DNA of 64,000 nt. Origin: Haliclystus octoradiatus. Taxonomy: Eukaryota; Cnidaria; Staurozoa; Stauromedusae; Haliclystidae. A program made the position numbers and the translations under genes. Below are positions 54,003 to 64,000 of this stretch, piece by piece. The notes beneath the pieces were generated by a model. It was not told the DNA's origin and did no database searches. It worked only from the letters and a program-made list of their open reading frames with translations. Positions within the stretch are counted from its first letter, which is position 1. The number at the start of each line of letters is the position of its first letter. The stretch is taken from assembly GCA_916610825.1 (NCBI GenBank), contig OU744449.1, forward strand, positions 27,626,728 to 27,690,727, given 5' to 3'.

Positions 54003-57000
54003 TTAATCGTATTCTGTTCCAATCGTCAAACTCATATCTCCAGGATGAATAAATGTAGAATGATACCATGTGTTTGTATCAACAACAACTGGAAAGAGAA
54101 AATGAAAATTTTTGTTTAAAAATAAGAACAATAAAAATAATATTATTAGTAAAACAGTAACCGATATTTCTAGGCCAACAGGCTACACCCAAACGGTGAC
54201 AACACAGTTGCACAAAGCCAGAAAATTCAAAGGCTGCTAGAACCACAGCAGAGTTATAACGATTAAAGTGATATGCAATCGAATTATTTTATGCATGAAA
54301 ATGAAAAAATAATTTTATCTGTGTGTAACCCATTAATTTTAAAACCATGAAAGAGCAATAAAATTGGTAAAGTCGGAACCTATATATAACAGCCAGCTAT
54401 GAGAGGTAGATGAATTGACTGCTAAATATATACAGGGTTAACTCAATAGAAAATACTATTCTAGACAATGCTAGAGTGACCACTATAGACAGGTGGTCAC
54501 TGTATAGAGGTGATCATTATAGTATGTTTGACAATAGCTAAATTACTAAGTGTCACTCTCTCATCTGGTTTATTGGTACATCAATAGGCTCAGTTCAAAA
54601 TTACTTTGTTCTAGACTTGATGAATCAAATGGAAAATGCATTTTTGAGTTGCAAACTTCATAAATGGTTGGTCCATCTGGACAGGTGGTCTACTTGAACA
54701 GGTATTAACTTACCAACATCCCCAGTATTCATTGTAGCATTAACTGTATGACACACATGTTCACATTCTGGAGGGGGCACTAGTACCCACGTTTTCTTCC
54801 CTATGATTTGTGCTTGCCAAGATGGACGCTCCACTGAATCAATCTAGAAAATATAATCATAGCCAATGACATACTTGTAAAAGGGGGCAATTCAATGGGG
54901 CTATCTCCAATGTTTGAAAATGTGGAGGGGAAGAGTAAGATAAATTGTTACAATATAGTGTAGCTTTAAGTGCAATTCCCGCTTATTCTGCAAACTTATG
55001 TCTGACAAAAGATTCGCTCTCCGGAATCTGAAAACATTTCCAATATCTTCTGAATTTTTTGTTGTCGTCTTTGGACCATAATCGGAACATCAACAATTTT
55101 CTTCTGAATTTTTTGTTGTCATGTTTGGACTATAATCAGAAAATTGTCAGTTTTCTTCTGAATTAGCCTTTCAGTATCTAGCATCCCCGTTCTTGTTGGA
55201 CCCCGACCTGAAACCTGGCTTTGAAAACATAAGAGAATATTTTGTGATCAAGCCCTTGGATAAGTGCAAATTCGGATAAATGCAATGAAAATCGTTGAAA
55301 AATTTGACATTCTTTATTGCAACATCCAAACATCCCAACAGGTGAAGTTTCATCGGTTCCATCTGTGACGAGTTGTACAAACTGTATGCCAAATTACAAT
55401 CATGATTGAATTAGATTATTAAAAAACTACTTTAATAACTACAAAAATCCTGATAAAATGAGAATGATCATAAATAGCTTACATGTAAATCAGCACCTAC
55501 ACCAGATCCACCCATAAACATCCAGTCAATATTACTGGATTCAGCATCGTCGGGTAAGAAATATGGTTTTGAATAATGTTCTCTGATAGCCTTCATTGCA
55601 GCGACATCACAATTACTCCTAAAAATATTAATAACAAAAACGTTCTGAAAAATTAAGATACATTTCTCAACAGAACAGAGTAAAACTTACAATTCTAAAG
55701 GGTTGCCTGTTAAAACAAATACTTAAAAATTATTTTGATACTTCGGCAATGCAGCATGTAATGACGTAACTAAAACGTTTTCTAAATAAAAAATCTCTAA
55801 AAAATTCATTTGCTAAAGCTGATGTTTGTGATCAAATATATTAATTGTGGAAAGAAAAACGTCAATAAATAATTAAGCAATCAAAACAGTTCAAGCAGCT
55901 TACTGGTTAGTTTGAAACATGTTAGAAATAAAATGAAAGAACAGACCACGATCATTGATCACTAAATGTTGAACAATAAGGAGAACACATTCTAAATGTT
56001 AACGAACTTAACGCCCCCTTTTAGTGAAAAAAGCAATATTTAATTCTTGCTTTATCTAGAATTGTTTGAGACACAAGTAAATATTTATACATTAAATACT
56101 TTCAGATGCGACATTGAAAGATAAAAATAGAGATCTAGACGTATATATAAGCGATAATGCGAGGCAGCTTTTCACAGCTTTTTCGATATTTCGATTTTTT
56201 ATCAGTTATGACATGTAGCGTACGTTCTTAATCCAATTTGGAGGCGGAGGAAATTATAAATAAAATAAAAGATATCATAGCAAAAATGAAAATAGTTCGT
56301 GACTACAGCATAATTAAAGTTATATCTAGATGCCTTATCATAGCAAATCCGATTATGTAATTAAATCCAGGTTGTTTTCTGAGCATATGTGCTGCTTTAA
56401 GAATGATGTAAATTTAGGAATCGCACACTCAAAATAAATGAATGAGGCAGGACAAAATGTGGATTTATTTAATAATTTACTTACCATCCAATATACCACT
56501 GATCTTTTAACAGCTTTGATCTTTTCTTACTCATTCTCATAACATGTTTCAAGCTGATAAATTTTGTTTTATAAGGAAAAAATTGGCAAGTGTCTCTATT
56601 TGTGTCGTACGCGCCATCAATACCATCGTAAAGATTCTTAAAATAAGTATAATTGAATGTTCCCATAGCCGTCCAATTTCTTGTTGCATCTGTCACAAGT
56701 AGAGGTTTACCACTGTATGCAAACTCTTTTAAAAATCTTTCTTTTGATAAATTTTCAAGCCGAGGAACTTCTGTCATTCCTGCACACATGCTACAGTCAG
56801 CCAATGGACGAGCTATTTCTATCATTGCTTGGGACTGCTCAATAACGCAATATGTGCTGTTAAAATAGCTTTTAATCCCATCAATAGAAAGATATGTACC
56901 ATCTTCTAATTCGTATTTAATCGTTGATGCATAAGTTGCAAATAATAAAACTAAAATGGCCATCGTATACTTCCCATAAGTTGTTGACCAAAACGATACT

Positions 57001-57152
57001 GACTTTGGTTTCGGTACATTTTCAACTTTTAAATCACGAAAACTTTCATTGATAACATCAAAACATTGAATAGGTGACAAACTGTTCTTTTCTGAATTCT
57101 TTAATGCTTGTTTAAGTATTTTAACAATTGCTTCCTCGTCTTCTTTCCCCAT
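54003..57152 (-). CDS. JmjC/cupin-8 type II membrane oxygenase, paralogue A, 4 exons, 339 aa
   Basis: Tandem paralogue of the gene at 47914-53280, with the same architecture. Exons: 57152-56485, 55618-55483, 54843-54714, 54088-54003 (1020 nt, in phase). Exons 2, 3 and 4 are 136, 130 and 86 nt, exactly as in paralogue B. Short N-terminal cytosolic part (MGKEDEEAIVKILKQ), TM ~62-77 (YTMAILVLLFATYAS), then the lumenal oxygenase domain. Catalytic residues are intact: His268 and Asp270 in LHIDS, His321 in TWYHSTF, with IIGKKTW in between. Conserved segments shared with B include AYSGKPLLVTDA, FNYTYFKNLY and KLLKDQWYIGW. The membrane and stem region (residues 40-110) is far more diverged than the catalytic part. 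The start ATG is followed by GGG and preceded by AAA. Substrate unknown. Confidence 0.86.
54375..54535. mobile_element. Degenerate pogo-like MITE
   Basis: It shares 'gaacct.tatataacagcc', 'caatagaaaatactatt.tagac' and 'gagtgaccactatagacagg' with the element at 39654-39830. Both ends are eroded. Intron 3 of JmjC paralogue A. Confidence 0.65.
55020..55310. repeat. Dispersed repeat family (TTCTGAATT / GGATAAATGCA)
   Basis: Two internal copies of 'ttcttctgaattttttgttgtc', then 'tagcatccccgttctt', 'cctggctttgaaaac' and 'ttcggataaatgcaatgaaa'. The last blocks recur at 59290-59420 and partly at 6520-6560. Intron 2 of JmjC paralogue A. Confidence 0.55.
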
Positions 57153-58295
57153 TTTATAAATTGAAACACGCAGACCAAATGCTCACTTGAAAAAATTGAT
57201 ACGCAAAAATTCTATTTTCTTTTCTGTACAAAAATACTTCCTTTTTGCCTCTTTCTCGAAGCTAACATATGAGTGACGTCACATTCGAATGCTCTTCTCA
57301 ATGTTTTTCAATGAAATAAAATAAGTACCATTGTATAACCACAAGTACAAAGATATATCCAGAAGGTTTACAATTTCGATATGTATGTATTTTACAACTT
57401 TTATGTTAGTGATAACTAAGTGAATCTACAAGATTAGTGAGTGGTTGCCAATGGTAACCAGTCGATGGCGGCAGCTGTCGTCAACATTATTGTTTGTCAA
57501 ATAAAAGTGATGATTTCGTTGTAACAGCTTTTATAACAAATAATACTTAGCAAAATCTAATGTAATATATATTGGAAGGGATAAAATCCCATAAATGACA
57601 ACAAAGCGATGGTAACTTTGCACAACACATGTGAAACTACCAGACTATTAAATTCGCGTCTTGAAGGGGAGTAACGAAATTTCCCTGAATTTCACAATGG
57701 ACCAAGATACCGTCAACAACCTAGCAAAGTCATATCACCAGGAACAATTCAAGCTATTAACATGCCCTGATTTTGCAAAGATTTATCGCTAAGATAAATA
57801 ATGTCTGCGAAGTGAAAATGTAAACAGGATTAATCTACACACAGGATCAAAAGGAGACAACAAATTGAGGAAATCCAATGCTGTGGACCAGAGAGCAGAC
57901 ACAAATAATTAAATGTTAATGATGTCTTTACAATGTTATTAAACATTATGTTAAAATAATATATCAAGATACAACATTCAGCGGGTATAATTAGGAATAT
58001 ATGAATACTAACAAAATGTTCATCTACTATATAATAACAAAAATGAAGCATAAACTTAGTTGCAGGGTGAAACAACTTTTACAGATTGCTGCGATTATGC
58101 CTTCTTTATTTACATACAACCCTTTCAATGCACAATGCGTCTCTTATAGTAAGTATCATATATAAGACGTCATAATTCAAAATAACAACCAAATCAGGCA
58201 TAAAATAGTTGACAGTTTGTATGCTTGCAATAAAGTTCAAAGTTAAAGAAAGATCGTCGATCCATGCTTACATCAAGTGGGAAATGCGGTAGCCT
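57153..58295. other. Intergenic, no gene seen
   Basis: 5' flank of JmjC paralogue A and 3' UTR or flank of the hnRNP M-like gene. AT-rich with no supported coding sequence. Confidence 0.5.
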
Positions 58296-61200
58296 TTATT
58301 CCCTGTCCAGACGGACATCGATTTCTCGTCCATCAATACGTGCTCCGTTGAACATAGCTAGTATAGAGTCAAGTTCAACATTAGATATACACAAGATTGA
58401 TGTGGAATAGTTCATACAATATTTATCAATGTGAGTAGTTAAGTGTGTTGAATTTATCTTTCGTAATTAAAGCTGATCGACAAGTGATCTCATTTCATGA
58501 ATTTATGAATCTAAAAAAATTATTGTACCTTGCAATAATTGAAATTCTTTGGCGTCAAAGAACAATAGCATGCAATAATATTACTATCCAGTATTGTGTG
58601 TTGCTAACATTCATGACCTTCAAATTATTTTATATTGGTATACTACGGACAGGGTCAAACAAAAGTGGGGATGGATCCTAGATCCCACAAGGTTAGAGCA
58701 AATTCAGAAGAAAATGTTCCAAAGATTCCAGAAAGCTAAACTTTTGCCAGACACTGATTACGGATAAGTGCATTGAGGCATATCTGTTTCACATCGACTT
58801 ATGTTTACAGTCAGCTGTTACCTAACCTGCGTGGCTAAACAAAATAAAGTAACAACGCTTTATGAAAAGAATACAGACAGCACGTTCGGCATCTTCTGCA
58901 GCATCGAATAAAACAGTGGCACAACCTTTAGAGCGCATTTTCTCGTCCATGAAAACATCAGAACGCACAACACGTCCTGTAATAAAGAAGAAGGCAAGGT
59001 TACTATACGCATATGACGAGAGATTTATTAATCGCATATATTCAACATCATTACGGCAAATGTTAAAATATATGTTTGCCTTTCAGTGCATGTCAATATC
59101 TACTTTTAAATTTAAATAGGATTGAACAATATATCAAAATTAATAAAAACAATGACAATTACACATTTGGATACAGTTATAATCAGTGGAGGCAGGGCAA
59201 CAGATTATTTCATAACTATTACAATCATAAATACAGTATTATAATAATAGTGGACCATTTGCTAACTACTGTGGTACAGTGTGACCGTCTTGAGTGCAAT
59301 TCGGATAAATAAAATGTTGCTCTTTCTGCAAGCCGGCCTTGAAACCCTGTAAACTATATTGTGTTCAAGTTCTTGGCAAACAATTATCGATACTTCCTAA
59401 TTCAGATAAATGCAGCATGTAGAGACTAATCATTCACTAATCTACATGTTCTTGTCTATATTGTGATGGATGATGATGATGTTATGATGATGCAACAGAA
59501 ATCACGAAAATCTTTTTGAATTGCACTTAAGTGGGTCACATTGCATAAATAATATAAATGATAAAATTTCTTAGTACCTTAAAAAATGTATTCACAAACC
59601 TGCATCCCTGAATTTGTCTTTTAATTCTTGCCATGTTGTTTTCCAAGGGAGCTGAAGTCAAAATATATCCAAACAAATTAATTAATCATTATAGTGTACG
59701 ATATCCCAGCAATTCCATTGGCTCAATGCTCATCGCATGGTCTGACGACGAAGCAAAGTATTACTACAGTTTATACTTCCAGGAACATGCGAATGAAACG
59801 TTATTCTGAAATCAGACTCATCTCAAGTGTAATCACATAAATGAGACATCCAAATATGACTGTTTCAAAAAATCTTATTCAATAAAATAATTTGAAAGCA
59901 AAAACTGGTTGTACAACATCCAAATTGCTAGCTCTCATGTCCCCACATTTTGTAACATTATTTCCATACATAACAGATACCTACAACATATATTGATTGT
60001 CCTAATACAACAAAGCAAGAAAATACAGTTCATGCCACAATACAATGTCCATCAGTCAATGTAGCGATCAAGGTTCTGTATACCGGTACACCCTTTGCAT
60101 CAGAAAGAAACAGGATACCCTTCAAATACCCATTTCAACAAGCCATTCTAAATAGTCATATCATCTATATGATAATCAACAACAATGAACTTACTTTCAT
60201 GCTTTCATCAGCATTGCCAGAGAGAAGTTAAGAATTTCACAATAGAAACAGATTGACGAAATCAATGGAATGAGATTATTAGAAACATAGGGTGAATTGG
60301 ATGGGAGTTGAACAGCGGTAACCCAATGCGATGTTTGTAATTTCATGGCAAGCAACAGGCAGCAACGACAGACACATTATAGAAATCATGAACATCGGCA
60401 CGATAAACATATCCACAATTGATCATCTACCCCTACAACTAAATCAATGACCTCATCGTGGTACTTACGTTTCGTACAAATACTTGACGTGGATGTGACT
60501 CTCTGCTACTGGATCCACTATTTCGGTTATAATCTGAACTTCTGTTAATTCCACCGCCACCACCACTGCCGCCGCCGCCACCACCTCCATTTTGAATTTG
60601 AGGATTTCCCATACCTCCGAGATTACCAAGCGCACCTGCCCCACCACCTAGCAGAGTAGCTAGGCCAGTAAGACCTAGGCCTCCTAAACCAGCGGCTGGC
60701 ATACCAGAGCCAAGCCCACTCACATTGCCGGTGTTAGGATTTCCTGTGTTGGCACCTAGACCACCGAGACCTGATGAGAGAGCCCAAGAATATGACGAAT
60801 GAAACTAACAAATACTATTGGAGACAACAAAATATTCATAGCAGGCAATGTCCCACCATAGTCACAAAGCCTCCACGTGCAGCAAAAATCATTTTTTTCA
60901 AATTGATTGACTATCTGGTCTGATATTTTGAACGTTGGACTGTAGTTCAATTTGAATTATGTTTTATGGCTAAAGGATTTCTGGATCAACAGGGTATGAT
61001 AAAAGGGTCTACTTCCAAATTGTTTTGAGTGATTGCATCATGTAAATGTTTTTTCACAGATTTTATTAATTTCATAAAAATATGATAAAAATTGCAACTT
61101 TTTACTTTATCTTCCAAATAAAAGAGCACGCAAATGATTTGTTTCCATATCAGAGAAACTGGAATACAACTATTTCCTCAACTTCCTTCTGAAATTGCGC

Positions 61201-63879
61201 CAGACTTTCATTTATGGAATCCCCATTTTATTAAACCCTGATCCCAATTATAATAAGTCCAACAATCTTTCTTGTTGACTACTGTGTTAATTTGGACCAT
61301 AACAAATACTACTTCAGCGTAAATCAAAATTTGAGGTTTGATTACTACAGGACAAAGTATCAGGCATGTTATGGTGGTCTTCAAACTCAATCATATTTTC
61401 TTTTACACATACAACGTCAGACAAAATTTAAGAACAATGCACAGCCTGTTTAAAACAACACCAATTTTCCGCCACAAACGGCACAACTATGTCACTCTCC
61501 GGTTAAATGATATCACAATCTGCTTGGCATTTTAATTTTTTTTGCTTCTTCCAGATTGTTGACTACGTCACTCACAAACCAAATCATTATTAGATATAGG
61601 CCTATGAATCTCTACACTACCACATGTTTTTTAGCTGAATAGGAGAGTCCTCAGACGCGTAAATTAACATGCAATGTCAAGTCTCTGTTTTTGCCATCTA
61701 TGGTAACATGGTGTCAAACAAATTTGAACAGATCAAGATTTAAAATAAGTTTTTACCTGACTTATATAGAGTCAATTTCAGAGTAATAACACAAAACTAT
61801 TACAATAAAACTTCTTGGCATTATTTACGAAATGTATTTTATATAAGCCAAAAAACGGTTTGGGCCTACTTTTCCGTCTTTATTATCGTTTGATTTTGAA
61901 GAAAATAGCTACGAATCATCTTATAAAACAAAATGGAATTACATGAAAGCAGGAACCAAATTCCAGATATCTATTTTGCATGTTGTGCTGTTGTTATAAA
62001 TTATGAAAAATGATATCATTCCTTGTTAAAAAAATCTGAGATGAAAGAACAAGTCCAACAAAGATCTATTCTAAGATCCCTGGAATCGGTTTATGTCACA
62101 GAACTAGTAAATGCAAGTTGCAACACAAAGACCCTTACGTCTACTAAGCAATTTGATCTGCAGACAGCAGGCTATAAGAAAATGTACTAGTATAAAGAAG
62201 GCATAGACAGCATAGACATTAATGTCATCAATTTTTAAAGGTGTGCAAAAGCTGAGGCAGGGTTGATGTTGTTTTTCCTTGATTTTGAACAATACATCAC
62301 TTGTTTAATATCTCAAAATATAAATTATTCTTCATATGTTACATCTATATATATCAATATATCCACTACAGAATATTGCAACCCAATGGAATATCATAAT
62401 GTATCGGTGCGCACCAAGCCTTAACAACAAGGACATCATTCCATTTACTATCATTCTTGCAAAAAATGATACGAAGTGAATTACCTTGCAAACAACGGGT
62501 ACAAAGTTGCCATGTTATTTAGAAAAACAGTAAATTAGTCAATGAGCTAAGCTCTAACAGGAATGATTGTAACTCTAAAAGTCCCACACAACACACAGTA
62601 GAACAATTGGCATAAAGGCTTTGTTATTTACAAATTAAAAGGGAAATTTGAGAAAATATTTAATTTTCAATATAGTGAACATGAACACGTCTAGAAATGT
62701 TTTATGAGATCAATTCAACAACCTTTTACTAGAAAAGAAACCGGCAGAGAAGCGAAACCAAGTACAGATCATACGGGATAAAAATAGGATGTGTAGATCA
62801 TAAGATACTTGCCAGCTCAACACACAAATATCTGAACAAGAAAGTTTTTACAGCCCAACATAGTCCTCAGATTGGCACTAGGAGAGTCCCAGCAGATGCA
62901 TATGTGAATTGGTATCACAATCCAGATACCAGTATGTCCAGCCCCTCATTTTTGCGATTATCAACTCGCGTGAAGTTCAACCTTTGTACAATGCTGTCTG
63001 CAGGATTGCTTTTATGAAAATTCATTTGTACTGTATCTAAATAAATATAGTGTAAGAGAACATTTTACAGTGGGACAAATACCTGCAAGAGCACCAAGAC
63101 CTCCAAGACCACCAAGGCCTCCAAGACCACCTAAGCCAGCCAAGGCTCCGAGTCCACCAAGACCACCTAAGCCTCCAAGACCACCAAGTGCACCAAGACC
63201 TCCTGATGCTCCAGTCCCTGAGGTCAATGACGAAATGGCAGCTAAAGATTGCAGTTGAACCAAAACAACTTGATTTATACCAGATGAGCTCACACCAAGA
63301 GCTGCAAGCATCTGACATAGCGCTGAATTACGATCCTAGAACCCAACACAGCATAAAATATAAGTACAAGTATGAAATGCACCTAGAGAAAGTTGTGGCT
63401 CAAGGAGGAGTAAATTGGTTGGGGTTAGAGTGGAAGAAATCCAATTGCTCCAAATGAAATTATTTCGAGTCCATAAACCAAACTTTCAGTAGCATGCCAA
63501 GTGAGGGGGTATCAAAGACCTTTGCATGATCACACATATACTTCATTGCCTTGCTATATGCCGCAGGTATTTTGAAATTCCTTCTAGCCAACTTTTTTCC
63601 TTCTAAGCAATATTATAGTACGGTCATGCTAACTACATAATTTAACTGATAAATTCCAGATAACTTTGTTATGACTTTTAATTGTTTTGAAAGCGAGGAA
63701 CTATTGAGTTTGTTGGCTCGGAGTGATCTGTCGTAAAATTAAATTACGTTCCACAGCTTGACAAATAGAGTTTCCAAGTGGTTGAATCTACATATAATTA
63801 TGACAGATATACTAACTGTTTATACTTACAACTCTGACTTGGATAGGACGATCCATTAGAGCTTGACCATTGCAAAGTG
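58296..63879 (-). CDS. HNRNPM: hnRNP M/MYEF2-like RNA-binding protein, 3' portion (partial)
   Basis: Nuclear pre-mRNA-binding protein. The window carries exons 63879-63830, 63335-63083, 60770-60469, 59651-59600, 58976-58875 and 58357-58296; the 5' part lies beyond the right edge. Phases agree throughout. The first exon ends an RRM (CNGQALMDRPIQVRV), matching the end of hnRNP M RRM2. A Gly/Leu-rich linker follows (GGLGGLGGLGGLGALAG, later MPAAGLGGLGLTGLATLLGG), then an Asn/Ser/Gly-rich stretch. Next is a complete RRM: RNP2-like QVFVRNLPWKTTW, helix ELKDKFRDAG, RNP1-like KGCATVLF, and NGARIDGREIDVRLDRE followed by TAA. The 'SKGCGVVKF' and 'SGREIDVRIDR' patterns are hallmarks of RRM3 in hnRNP M and MYEF2. 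As in those proteins, the C-terminus comes immediately after RRM3. Confidence 0.85.
58640..58740. repeat. Dispersed repeat copy, reversed orientation
   Basis: 'acaaaagtggggatggatcctagat', then 'agagcaaattcagaagaaaat' and 'ccagaaagcta' are the reverse complement of the block at 38196-38280. Last intron of the hnRNP M-like gene. Confidence 0.55.
59290..59420. repeat. Dispersed repeat copy (GGATAAATGCA family)
   Basis: 'gtgcaattcggataaat', 'ccggccttgaaaccctg', 'gttcaagttcttggca' and 'ttcagataaatgcagcatg' recur from the unit at 55190-55310. Intron of the hnRNP M-like gene. Confidence 0.45.
60771..63082. other. Large intron of the hnRNP M-like gene
   Basis: 2.3 kb between the two Gly-rich exons. 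It contains one dispersed-repeat copy at about 61185-61255 (ccttctgaaattgcgcc, then ggaatccccatttt). No coding exon or structured RNA that I can support. Confidence 0.6.
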
Positions 63880-64000
63880 CTAGATTATAGTTAAAGATTC
63901 GCCAACTCAAAAAGGTGAGAAATTAATTCTTCTATTGATAGCGAAAATTGCCCATAATCTTGATGTCACAACATGTTTTTTTCAATAAATGATTACTTAT

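Noticed and set aside
63070-63457. Pro-rich plus-strand frame
   Set aside because: Antisense of the Gly/Leu-rich exon of the hnRNP M-like gene, which has good splice sites and phase on the minus strand.

Overview
The window is nuclear DNA from a multicellular animal, clearly not prokaryotic. Every recognisable gene is split by GT-AG introns of about 0.1 to 2.7 kb, and the products are metazoan: an ionotropic glutamate receptor, a BLOC-2 subunit, an RNase H2 subunit, an hnRNP M-type RNA-binding protein, a ZU5/UPA/death-domain protein and two JmjC/cupin-type membrane oxygenases. The DNA is AT-rich, genes are a few kb apart, and introns are full of short non-autonomous repeats. A non-vertebrate animal with a compact genome fits best. 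A tunicate or other invertebrate deuterostome is possible, but that is a weak guess. All gene models were built by reading splice sites and checking phase by hand; there is no transcript support.

Layout, left to right. 1-1320 is a minisatellite with ~69 bp units in a ~444 bp higher-order repeat. 1931-2143 (+) is the last coding exon of an unrecognised gene. 2733-4978 (-) is RNASEH2C (5 exons, 144 aa), with a LINE remnant in intron 2. A 407 bp gap separates it from the divergent gene at 5386-9513 (+), a ZU5-UPA-death-domain protein (5 exons, ~620 aa). About 10360-19300 is a satellite of roughly 52 units of 172 bp with higher-order structure. 19833-33404 (-) is a complete AMPA/kainate-like glutamate receptor (16 exons, 956 aa). 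Its introns hold a 764 bp almost pure AAT tract, two tRNA-derived SINEs, a ~700 bp minisatellite and a 163 bp near-perfect hairpin.

33405-37093 is intergenic and carries an AAC-rich tract. 37094-46883 (-) is HPS6 (6 exons, 888 aa). 47914-53280 and 54003-57152 (both -) are tandem paralogues of a predicted type II membrane JmjC oxygenase, with identical sizes for exons 2-4. 58296-63879 (-) is the 3' part of an hnRNP M/MYEF2-type gene that runs off the right edge.

The genes are unrelated in function: genome maintenance, apoptotic or adaptor signalling, neurotransmission, lysosome-related organelle biogenesis, a lumenal oxygenase pair and splicing. I see no operon or pathway cluster. The notable material is in the repeats: a recently amplified 172 bp satellite, a TTCATGAAC-type element present both as an array and as dispersed monomers, a hAT-type MITE with a perfect 8 bp target duplication, pogo-like MITEs with TA ends, and a hairpin element family with two copies. 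I found no defence system, CRISPR array, rRNA or functional tRNA gene.
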